Part shown: positions 6,614 to 12,142 of the stretch, piece after piece
Position numbering within the stretch: the stretch's first letter is position 1
How the letters are laid out: each line of letters begins with the position of its first letter
Source of the DNA: Proteobacteria bacterium UBA2133
Lineage (GTDB): Bacteria; Pseudomonadota; Gammaproteobacteria; Arenicellales; UBA868
Direction: 5' to 3'
DNA length: 12,142 bases
NCBI GenBank assembly: GCA_002327725.1
Contig: DCXP01000092.1
Coordinates: 1 to 12,142 of the forward strand
The notes under the pieces: model-generated
What the model was told of the DNA's origin: nothing
The model's input: only the letters and a program-made list of their open reading frames with translations
Databases searched by the model: none
Position numbers and translations under genes: made by a program

Positions 6614-7849
6614 GTGGCATCTCTCAAGCGTTCTGTGCTGGCACCGGGGCGATTCCCCCGGATGCCGGAGATCCCCGGCGTTTCACTGCAGGCTGCCCGG
6701 GCCGGGATCAAATACGCAGGCCGTGATGATCTGCTGCTGGTCACGCTCGATCGTGGCACCACCGTTGCCGGTGTGTTTACCCGCTCGGCGACGGCTTCAG
6801 CGCCGGTTCAGTGGAGCCGAAAGGTGGCGGCGTCAGGCAAAGCGGGTGCTATTCTCGTCAATAGCGGAAACGCAAACACTTTCACTGGATCCCAAGGTGT
6901 TGCTGACGTCAGATCAACTGCGGCGATGGCAGGCCGTGTTGTTGGGTGCCGCCGCAGTGATGTCCTGATTGCCTCAACCGGCGTGATCGGCGAGCCGCTT
7001 CCGGTCGATCGAATTCAACGTGCGCTGGCAGGCATCCAGCCCGGACGTCGGCCGGCTTCCTGGAACCGGGCAGCCCGGGCGATCGGCACCACCGACACCT
7101 ATCCCAAGGGTGCCGTGCGCCGGACGCGAATTGGCGATACCGATGTCTGTCTTTGCGGTATCGCCAAGGGGTCTGGAATGATTGCGCCGGATATGGCGAC
7201 CATGCTGGCATTTGTGTTTACCGATGCCAGGTTGCCAGGACCGGTGTTACGAACCTTGCTGAAAGAAGGCATTCGCACATCCTTTAACTGTATTACCGTC
7301 GACAGCGATACCTCGACCAGCGATACTGCCCTGCTGGCAGCCACCGGCCGTGCAGCGAACCCGGCTCCCAAGTCGGCAACGGCGCCCGAACTCAAAGCCT
7401 TCCGCAGCGCACTCAAGGAACTGCTTACCGATCTTGCGATTCAGGTGGTCCGCGACGGCGAAGGCGCGAGCAAGTTTATGACCGTCGATGTGACCGGGGC
7501 AGCGTCCAGCTCCGAAGCACGCACGGCCGCGCTCGCTATTGCCAACTCCCCATTGGTCAAGACGGCCATCGCAGGCGAGGATGCCAATTGGGGCAGAATC
7601 ATCATGGCAGTGGGCAAGTCCGGTGCGAGACTTTTGCAGAAGCATCTCGCGATATCGATCGGTGGCGTCACCATTACCCGCGCCGGTGAGCGGGTCGAAT
7701 CGTATGATGAAAGTGAGGTTACGGAGCACCTTAAAGGTACTGATATATCCATCGCGGTAGACCTCGGAGTAGGCCGGAGCAAGTCGCGGGTATGGACCTG
7801 CGACCTGACGCATGACTACATCCGCATCAATGCCGACTATCGAACCTGA
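6614..7849 (+). CDS. argJ: ArgJ, glutamate N-acetyltransferase / N-acetylornithine acetyltransferase
   Basis: ArgJ recycles the acetyl group of the arginine pathway, moving it from N-acetylornithine to glutamate; bifunctional forms also use acetyl-CoA. The 411-residue frame from GTG at 6614 matches the usual length of about 400. VNSGNANTFTG, ASTGVIGEPLP, TTDTYPKG and KGSGMIAPDMATMLAF are family hallmarks. In the last of these, Ala195-Thr196 is the autocleavage site, so Thr196 becomes the catalytic nucleophile of the beta chain. NSPLVKTAIAGEDANWGR and the C-terminal CDLTHDYIRINADYRT complete the active site region. Whether it is mono- or bifunctional cannot be read from the sequence. The GTG start lies 21 bases after secA with a poor ribosome site; ATG at 6662 (residue 17) is possible, but the LAPGRFP segment before it resembles family N-termini. 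Several phrases are closer to alphaproteobacterial ArgJ than to the Pseudomonas type as I remember them. It overlaps mutT by 38 bases. Confidence 0.95.
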   Translation: MASLKRSVLAPGRFPRMPEIPGVSLQAARAGIKYAGRDDLLLVTLDRGTTVAGVFTRSATASAPVQWSRKVAASGKAGAILVNSGNANTFTGSQGVADVRSTAAMAGRVVGCRRSDVLIASTGVIGEPLPVDRIQRALAGIQPGRRPASWNRAARAIGTTDTYPKGAVRRTRIGDTDVCLCGIAKGSGMIAPDMATMLAFVFTDARLPGPVLRTLLKEGIRTSFNCITVDSDTSTSDTALLAATGRAANPAPKSATAPELKAFRSALKELLTDLAIQVVRDGEGASKFMTVDVTGAASSSEARTAALAIANSPLVKTAIAGEDANWGRIIMAVGKSGARLLQKHLAISIGGVTITRAGERVESYDESEVTEHLKGTDISIAVDLGVGRSKSRVWTCDLTHDYIRINADYRT

Positions 7850-8243
7850 GCGTACACTCGTTGTTGCGGTGGGCATCGCGGTGGATTCGCAGGGACGCCT
7901 TCTGGTCGGTGAGCGCCCAGCGGATAAGGACTACGCCGGTCAATGGGAATTTCCGGGAGGCAAACTCGAGCCCGGGGAAAGTGTCTTTGATGCGCTCGTT
8001 CGTGAGTTTCGTGAAGAGCTCAACCTGCAGGTTGGCTCAGCGCAGGCACTTTTTTCCTGTCGGCACAGTTACCCGGACCGTGAGGTAGAACTGCATTTCT
8101 GGCAGGTTACCGAATATCAGGGTCGGGCTGAAGGGCTGGAAGGGCAGAATCTCAGATGGGTGCACGCTGAAGAACTGGTGTCTTTACATTTTTTGGAAGG
8201 CAACCGTGCTCTGCTCGAAAAAGTTTGTTCGATGGTGCTGTAG
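7812..8243 (+). CDS. mutT: MutT-type Nudix hydrolase (8-oxo-dGTP diphosphatase)
   Basis: This is a 143-residue Nudix protein in the classic position downstream of secA. MutT hydrolyses 8-oxo-dGTP to the monophosphate and so prevents A:T to C:G mutations. The N-terminal strand VVAVGIAVDSQGRLLVGERP, the WEFPGGKLEPGE segment and the Nudix box from Gly50 to Leu72 are clear, with catalytic Arg64, Glu65, Glu68 and Glu69. The usual Gly near the end of the box is Asn71 (EELNL), a tolerated but uncommon change. RHSYPDREVELHFW and LRWVHAEEL match the rest of the MutT fold. It may start at ATG 7812 or at ATG 7830 (residue 7); neither has a good ribosome site, and both lie inside the end of argJ in another frame, which suggests translational coupling. 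The substrate is inferred from family and position. It converges on the next Nudix gene with an 18-base gap. Confidence 0.88.
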   Translation: MTTSASMPTIEPERTLVVAVGIAVDSQGRLLVGERPADKDYAGQWEFPGGKLEPGESVFDALVREFREELNLQVGSAQALFSCRHSYPDREVELHFWQVTEYQGRAEGLEGQNLRWVHAEELVSLHFLEGNRALLEKVCSMVL

Positions 8244-8261
8244 CGGTCGTTCTCCCGGGGC

Positions 8262-8879
8262 TTAGCGCCATGCGAAGCGCGGCTGGCCCAGATGACTGAC
8301 CCGCGTGGTCCTGCCCAGCAGAGCGACTTCTCTGAACTGGTAGAGGATTGCAGCGGTGGGCGCATAGATCTCATGGCCAACGGTGGGCAGCATGATCGAA
8401 AAGCCGTTACGGACTGATTCGTCTGCTTGGGACCTGGAGACCTCTGTGTGCGCAGCGGCAAGTTCTTCCAGGGGTATGTGAAACACACGCTCGACCTCTG
8501 CAGGGTCAGGCGCCAGGGGAAGGGCGGCATCCATGCAGGCGACGACCGGCGTGATACAAAACCCGGACTCGGTGACAAAATCATCCAGCAGTCCGATGAC
8601 GTGACCGGGTCCTGGATTCAGCCCCACTTCCTCCCGGCATTCACGAAGCGCAGCCTCAACGGCAGTCTCCCTCGGGTCAAGGCGCCCTCCGGGCAATGCA
8701 TACTGTCCGGCGTGACGGCGCAGGGCTTTGGCCCGGCGTGTCAAAATCACTGACCCCTCCTGGGGATCGGGCGCCCGCGTGACCAGTACCATGACGGCTG
8801 CGCGGGTCGATGTTTCGCCATTTTGGGAAATGCGCTCAAAGTCCGCGAAGTTCGAGGCGATGCGTTCGCTCAAAGGCAT
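8262..8879 (-). CDS. nudL: Nudix hydrolase of the CoA pyrophosphatase type (NudL-like)
   Basis: This 205-residue protein has a Nudix box from Gly65 to Leu87 (GRLDPRE, then RECREEVGL) with all catalytic Arg/Glu present. Immediately before it is the CoA-pyrophosphatase signature: LTRRAKALRRHAGQ followed by YALPGG. In the family this segment recognises CoA and the enzyme splits CoA into 4'-phosphopantetheine and 3',5'-ADP. The C-terminal part (EVERVFHIPLEEL, APTAAILYQF) is also typical. It lies 25 bases downstream of coaE on the same strand, so the last step of CoA synthesis and a likely CoA-degrading enzyme are probably on one transcript. In E. coli and Pseudomonas the genes beside coaE are yacG and/or zapD; here this gene takes that place. 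The specific substrate is inferred from the signature; other acyl-CoA or nucleotide substrates are possible. The symbol is by family resemblance. Confidence 0.82.
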   Translation of the reverse strand: MPLSERIASNFADFERISQNGETSTRAAVMVLVTRAPDPQEGSVILTRRAKALRRHAGQYALPGGRLDPRETAVEAALRECREEVGLNPGPGHVIGLLDDFVTESGFCITPVVACMDAALPLAPDPAEVERVFHIPLEELAAAHTEVSRSQADESVRNGFSIMLPTVGHEIYAPTAAILYQFREVALLGRTTRVSHLGQPRFAWR

Positions 8880-8904
8880 AACCCAGAATCCATTCCTTTG
8901 GTCG

Positions 8905-9522
8905 TCACTTTCTGACCGGTCTCATCTTTTCACGGGAGAGATCGGTCAACCGTTTATCCAGGGCGTCAACCTGGGCATGAAGTGACTGGAGGCTGCCATC
9001 GTTGTGGATGATATCGCTTGCAAAACGGCGGCGGTCTGCATCGCTGGCCTGTGCATCATTGATGGCCGAAAACGCGTCGTGATCAAGTCCGCTTCGCTCA
9101 AGTACCCGTTTGGCGCGAAGGTCACTTGGCGCCTCAACAACGACGACGCGGTCAAAATTGTCCGCCTGTCGGGTTTCCACCAGCAGGGGGATTGAAAAAA
9201 TCACGTATGGGGCCTTGGCGCGTTTGGCCGCCTCGTTCATTTTCTGACGAACGCGCGGGTGTATGATCGCTTCAAGCTGGGCCCGCTTTTTCGGATCGGC
9301 GAAGACCAGTTCCCGGACCGCGGCCCGATCGAGTCTGCCATCCGGACCAAGCACAGCGGGCCCCAGGACTTTTGCGATCTGATCAACTGCGTCCTTCCCG
9401 CGGGCAGTCACCTCATGAGCGAACTGGTCCGCATCAAGAACCACAACGCCAAGAGACGAAAGATAATCGCTTACGGCGGTCTTGCCGCTGCCGATACTGC
9501 CGGTGAGGGCTACCCTGAGCAT
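8905..9522 (-). CDS. coaE: CoaE, dephospho-CoA kinase
   Basis: CoaE phosphorylates the 3'-hydroxyl of dephospho-CoA, the last step of CoA synthesis. From the ATG at 9520-9522 the protein has 205 residues, matching the E. coli enzyme (206). The P-loop GSIGSGKT is at residues 8-15. VVLDADQFAHEV carries the aspartate expected to act on the substrate hydroxyl. RLDRAAVRELVF, IIHPRV and IPLLVET are family hallmarks, as is DRVVVVEA followed by Arg-rich lid residues. The frame stays open to 9579, but that extension overlaps pilD and lacks a ribosome site. The chosen start has AGGGAG four bases upstream, and this site overlaps the pilD stop codon, so translation is probably coupled. The adjacency pilD-coaE is conserved in many gammaproteobacteria. 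Confidence 0.95.
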   Translation of the reverse strand: MLRVALTGSIGSGKTAVSDYLSSLGVVVLDADQFAHEVTARGKDAVDQIAKVLGPAVLGPDGRLDRAAVRELVFADPKKRAQLEAIIHPRVRQKMNEAAKRAKAPYVIFSIPLLVETRQADNFDRVVVVEAPSDLRAKRVLERSGLDHDAFSAINDAQASDADRRRFASDIIHNDGSLQSLHAQVDALDKRLTDLSREKMRPVRK

Positions 9523-9526
9523 CTCT

Positions 9527-9532
9527 CTCCCT
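9527..9532 (-). promoter_or_regulatory. Ribosome binding site of coaE, overlapping the pilD stop codon
   Basis: On the minus strand AGGGAG precedes the coaE ATG by four bases and shares its first two bases with the TAG stop of pilD (9533-9531). It fixes the coaE start at 9522 against the longer open frame. Confidence 0.7.
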
Positions 9533-10379
9533 AAAGTCCTGCTGCACCCAGATAGTAACGGTTGAGGTCGGCGCCCCATAACAGCGCCAGCCAGCCTCCA
9601 CCGGCGAGATAAGGCCCGAATGGAATCTGCTGACCGCGTTGTTGTCGCTGCAGGATCAGCAGGGTAATACCGATGATGGCACCCGTCGCGGCACTCAGCA
9701 GCACGATCAGCGGGAGCATCTGCCAGCCCATCCAGGCGCCGAGTGCCGCCAGCAGTTTGAAGTCACCGTGACCCATGCCTTCTTTTCCGGTGATTGCGCG
9801 AAAGCCGTGGAACACGATCCACAGGACACCGTACCCCGCGGCCGTACCGATCACAGCGGAAGTGACGTCGGTAAATCCGTTTGCGGCGTTAACACCCAGT
9901 CCGACCGCCAACAGTGGCAGGGTGAGACGGTCTGGCAGCAGTAAGTGCTCAAGATCGATAAAGGCGAGTGCAATCAGAACCCAGGTAAAGGCCAGGGCAG
10001 CGAGTGTCGGCCACTGCACCCCCATGACGGCCACAACCACCAATGAGAGTACAGCGCACAAGGTCTCGACCAGAGGATAGCGCGCGGAGATCGCGGCTTC
10101 ACAGGAACGGCAGCGCCCCTTGAGCATCAGAAAACTGACGAGCGGCAGGTTATCGCGCCACCGGATCGGCTGCCCGCACGATGGGCACTGCGATGCCGGC
10201 CCGGCGATCCCAGGAGGTTTTGGCAGCCCCGCCTGCTTGCCGTGCCACTGCCACTGCAGTTGTCGGGGCAGCCTTACGATGACGACGTTAAGAAAACTGC
10301 CCACCACAAGCGCGACCACGACCGTGATGAGATAAAGCAACGATTTGCCACCCGGGGCTAAGGCCAGGGTTTCGATCAC
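9531..10379 (-). CDS. pilD: PilD, prepilin peptidase / N-methyltransferase
   Basis: PilD is the inner-membrane aspartyl protease that cleaves the leader of type IV prepilins (and type II secretion pseudopilins) and methylates the new N-terminus. From GTG at 10379 it has 282 residues, close to the usual 285-290. GSFLNVVIVRLP follows the first membrane helix. A cytoplasmic zinc site has CPSC and CRSC (Cys65, 68, 90, 93), marking the bifunctional form. Catalytic aspartates are in FIDLEHLLLPD (Asp142) and GMGHGDFKLL (Asp206). IPFGPYLAGGG is the conserved C-terminal motif. Several hydrophobic helices fill the rest. The frame is open to a GTG at 10418 inside the pilC end, which would add 13 unlikely residues. 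The 10379 start fits the family length, but the GGAGG element is about 19 bases upstream and lies in a hairpin, so the start is uncertain. Confidence 0.93.
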   Translation of the reverse strand: MIETLALAPGGKSLLYLITVVVALVVGSFLNVVIVRLPRQLQWQWHGKQAGLPKPPGIAGPASQCPSCGQPIRWRDNLPLVSFLMLKGRCRSCEAAISARYPLVETLCAVLSLVVVAVMGVQWPTLAALAFTWVLIALAFIDLEHLLLPDRLTLPLLAVGLGVNAANGFTDVTSAVIGTAAGYGVLWIVFHGFRAITGKEGMGHGDFKLLAALGAWMGWQMLPLIVLLSAATGAIIGITLLILQRQQRGQQIPFGPYLAGGGWLALLWGADLNRYYLGAAGL

Positions 10380-10410
10380 CTGGAGGCGGGAGGTGTTGCC
10401 TCCATTACAT
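10376..10410 (-). promoter_or_regulatory. pilC-pilD junction: overlapping stop/start codons and SD-occluding hairpin
   Basis: Read on the minus strand, the pilC stop TAA (10407-10405) overlaps an ATG (10405-10403) as TAATG. This ATG opens a 9-codon frame (MEATPPASR) whose TGA (10378-10376) overlaps the pilD GTG (10379-10377) as GTGA. Inside it, GGAGG (10403-10399 region) can pair with CCTCC six bases later, or TGGAGG can pair with the farther CCTCCA (10386-10381). Either fold would bury the only Shine-Dalgarno-like sequence. The bases are directly visible; a coupling or attenuation role is inference. Confidence 0.35.
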
Positions 10411-11619
10411 AATGTCACCCATCTTGAAGATGGGCAGATACATCGCTACGACCAGGGTGCCGACCAAACCGCCGAGAACGCTGATCATAATCGGTTCAAT
10501 CAGTTTGCTCATGTTGTCCACTGCTTCGCGCACCTCCCGTTCGTAAAAGTCTGCAGCTTTGTTCAGCATGTTTTCGAGCTCTCCCGATTCTTCACCCGTG
10601 CTCGTCATTTGCAGGACCATGGGCGGAAACAGGCCGGTCTGTGACATGGCGCTGGAGAGCGACTGCCCACCGCTGACCACCTCACGGATCGACATACATG
10701 CATCTGAATAGACACGGTTACCAGTCGCTCCCGCGACAGACTCCAGTCCGTCGACCAGCGGCACCCCGGCGCCGAACATCGTGGCCAGCGTGCGCGCAAA
10801 GCGGGAGATAGCGGCTTTACGCAGAATGATGCCGAATATCGGCAGCCGCAGAGAGATCCGATCGACCCGGTGACGCATCGCCTCTGAGCGCCGGTAGGAC
10901 ATCGAGATGATGATGATGATGCCGACGATGATGCCAAAGATCTGCAGCCACAGGTCACGGAAATTGCGTGACAGTTCAATCACGATGGCGGTCAATGCCG
11001 GCAGACTGGCACCAAAACTCGCGAACAGGTCCTCAAACTGCGGAATGACAAATACCAGCAGGAGCACGGTGACTATAAAGCCCACCGCGAGGACAGCCGC
11101 CGGATACCACAGGGCGCCTTTGACTTTTGCCTTGATCTCCTCGATGTTTTCCATATAGAGCGCCACCTTGTCCATCAGGTCGTCAAGGTTTCCCGATCGT
11201 TCGCCCACTGCCACCAGGCTGGTGTACAGAGAATCGAACTGGCGCGGGAATTTCTCGAGGGCTTCGCTCAGCGCCGTCCCGCTTTCAACATCAAGCCGAA
11301 CGGCACCAAAGATCTCCCGGATCTTGGGCTGATCCGTTCCTTCAGCAATTGCTTTATAGGATTGGGCAATGGGCAGACCCGCTCCCAGCATGGTTGCGAG
11401 CTGGCGGCTGGCAATGGAGACATCCTTAGGCCTGATCTTTTTGCTGAAGAGCGACTTGGGTTTTTTGCGCACTGACCGCGGGTTGATACCTTCCCGCCGC
11501 AGAGTGCTGCGCACGTAAGCCGGGCCTTGCGCCTCCATCTCACCGCTGACTTTTCTGCCCTGGCGGTCGGTACCCGCCCAGGTGAAAACCTCCTGGGTCT
11601 TTTCTGATTTCTTCGCCAT
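10405..11619 (-). CDS. pilC: PilC, type IV pilus inner-membrane platform protein
   Basis: PilC is the polytopic platform on which the PilB ATPase turns to insert pilin into, or with PilT remove it from, the pilus. From the ATG at 11617-11619 it has 404 residues, matching Pseudomonas PilC (about 405). The N-terminus (VFTWAGTDRQGRKVSGE) is family-typical. Two type II secretion F domains follow, roughly residues 65-190 and 270-392, with repeated motifs RQLATMLGAGLPIAQSYKAI and RTLATMFGAGVPLVDGLESV. Three membrane helices are visible: LAVGFIVTVLLLVFVI, IFGIIVGIIIIISM and VLGGLVGTLVVAMYL. It ends MYLPIFKMGDIM, as in many relatives. The frame is open 22 residues further upstream, but that would overlap pilB; the chosen ATG lies four bases after the pilB stop. 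The order pilB-pilC-pilD is the standard gammaproteobacterial assembly operon. Confidence 0.96.
   Translation of the reverse strand: MAKKSEKTQEVFTWAGTDRQGRKVSGEMEAQGPAYVRSTLRREGINPRSVRKKPKSLFSKKIRPKDVSIASRQLATMLGAGLPIAQSYKAIAEGTDQPKIREIFGAVRLDVESGTALSEALEKFPRQFDSLYTSLVAVGERSGNLDDLMDKVALYMENIEEIKAKVKGALWYPAAVLAVGFIVTVLLLVFVIPQFEDLFASFGASLPALTAIVIELSRNFRDLWLQIFGIIVGIIIIISMSYRRSEAMRHRVDRISLRLPIFGIILRKAAISRFARTLATMFGAGVPLVDGLESVAGATGNRVYSDACMSIREVVSGGQSLSSAMSQTGLFPPMVLQMTSTGEESGELENMLNKAADFYEREVREAVDNMSKLIEPIMISVLGGLVGTLVVAMYLPIFKMGDIM
10418..10434. repeat. Inverted repeat at the 3' end of pilC
   Basis: CCCATCTT (10418-10425) and AAGATGGG (10427-10434) are perfect 8-base arms around one central base. 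They lie in the codons for Pro-Ile-Phe-Lys-Met-Gly at the end of pilC, a conserved protein stretch, so the symmetry may be partly forced by the protein. No T-tract follows on the minus strand, so it is not a terminator. Confidence 0.5.
10906..10920. repeat. Triplet repeat (GAT)5, encoding five isoleucines in PilC
   Basis: Five tandem GAT on the plus strand read as five ATC codons in pilC, inside the membrane helix IIVGIIIIISM. Slippage would add or remove whole residues, not shift the frame. It is a minor simple repeat. Confidence 0.7.
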
Positions 11620-11623
11620 CGGC

Positions 11624-12142
11624 TCAGATGTCAGTGACCCGCAATACTTCCTCGAGGCTGGTGATGCCGGCGCGCACTTTGACAAGACCCGCCTGGCGCA
11701 TTGTCATCACGCCGTCCGCCAGGGCTTGTTTTTCAATCGCCTCCTGCCCTGCGTTTTGCACGATCAGTTCGGCAATGACTTCGGTGACGGGCATGACCTG
11801 AAATACACCCGTTCGTCCCTTGTAGCCCCGGGTGCACTCGTCACAGCCTTCAGGTCCGAAGAGTTTGAGACTGTTGAAGTCACCTGACTCCGAAAATCCT
11901 GCGCCCGTGAGCACTTCTTTCGGATACTCTGCCGGCTTGCGGCAGGCTGTGCACAGTTTCCGGACCAGTCGCTGGGCCAGGATCAGGTGTACCGACGCGG
12001 CAACATTGAACGGCGCCACTCCCATATTGAGAAGCCGCACGATCGTGGATGGCGCGTCATTGGTATGCAGTGTTGAAAGGACCAGATGACCAGTCTGTGA
12101 AGCCTTGACGGCAATGTCTGCCGTTTCAAGATCCCGAACCTC
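11624..12142 (-). CDS. pilB: PilB, type IV pilus extension ATPase, C-terminal part; 5' end outside window
   Basis: The minus-strand frame is open from the window edge at 12142 to a TGA at 11626-11624 and covers the last 172 residues of PilB, the hexameric ATPase that drives pilus extension. The visible part begins EVRDLETADIAVKASQTGH. It includes the His-box region GHLVLSTLHTNDA of the secretion ATPase family and NMGVAPFNVAASVHLILAQRLVRKLC. The zinc-binding cysteines of PilB/GspE are seen as CTAC and CDEC. GYKGRTGVFQVMPV and the C-terminal SLEEVLRVTD close the domain. The Walker A and B motifs lie beyond the window edge. The gene is followed by pilC after three intervening bases plus the ATG context (TGAGCCGATG), so the two are surely co-transcribed. 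PilB is preferred over GspE or PilT because of the pilC-pilD neighbours. Confidence 0.94.
   Translation of the reverse strand, partial: EVRDLETADIAVKASQTGHLVLSTLHTNDAPSTIVRLLNMGVAPFNVAASVHLILAQRLVRKLCTACRKPAEYPKEVLTGAGFSESGDFNSLKLFGPEGCDECTRGYKGRTGVFQVMPVTEVIAELIVQNAGQEAIEKQALADGVMTMRQAGLVKVRAGITSLEEVLRVTDI

Noticed and set aside
6354..6968. A 204-codon plus-strand frame spanning the secA end and argJ start
   Set aside because: Out-of-frame shadow of two well-supported genes; Arg/Ser/Pro-rich with no domain.
7247..7876. A 209-codon minus-strand frame opposite argJ
   Set aside because: Antisense to the conserved ArgJ C-terminal domain; no family features.
8427..8753. A plus-strand frame opposite the CoA-type Nudix gene
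   Set aside because: The minus-strand Nudix box and CoA signature clearly identify the coding strand.
8880..8904. A short frame starting at the minus-strand ATG at 8893 before the Nudix gene
   Set aside because: Its AAGGA is too close to the ATG and the frame has only seven codons; likely chance.

Overview
The window holds ordinary chromosomal backbone of a Gram-negative bacterium, most likely a member of the Gammaproteobacteria outside the enteric group. The evidence is a complete outer-membrane Tol-Pal set, a SecA that follows the E. coli protein closely from its first residues to its C-terminal zinc site, and the order secA, mutT, coaE, pilD/pilC/pilB. That order is the ancestral gammaproteobacterial cluster; E. 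coli keeps it as secA-mutT-yacG-zapD-coaE-guaC-hofC-hofB. I see no insertion sequence, phage gene, CRISPR array, tRNA or rRNA. Almost every base is coding, and the longest clear non-coding stretches are about 110 to 140 bases.

Layout. (1) Bases 1-3215, plus strand: the 3' part of tolA, then tolB, pal and cpoB, the envelope system that constricts the outer membrane at division. (2) Bases 3222-3677, minus strand: dciA, the replicative helicase operator, convergent with cpoB with only 6 bases between stops. (3) Bases 3678-3814: a structured divergent leader between dciA and secA. (4) Bases 3815-8243, plus strand: secA, argJ, mutT, closely spaced or overlapping. (5) Bases 8262-12142, minus strand, transcribed as pilB (partial), pilC, pilD, coaE and a CoA-pyrophosphatase-type Nudix gene. 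This is a type IV pilus assembly operon that runs into CoA metabolism and meets mutT tail to tail.

How the genes work together. TolA, TolB, Pal and CpoB form one envelope machine. PilB powers, PilC anchors and PilD processes the subunits of a type IV pilus. CoaE makes CoA and the neighbouring Nudix enzyme probably degrades it. SecA exports TolB, Pal and CpoB among many other clients, but shares no pathway with its neighbours.

No wholly new system is evident. Points for a second look are: a possible 38-codon upstream reading frame and GC-rich foldback in the secA leader; a CpoB lacking the usual coiled coil; an ArgJ that reads like the alphaproteobacterial type; CoA synthesis and degradation genes side by side; a hairpin with overlapping stop/start codons at the pilC-pilD junction; and a terminator-like hairpin between tolB and pal.
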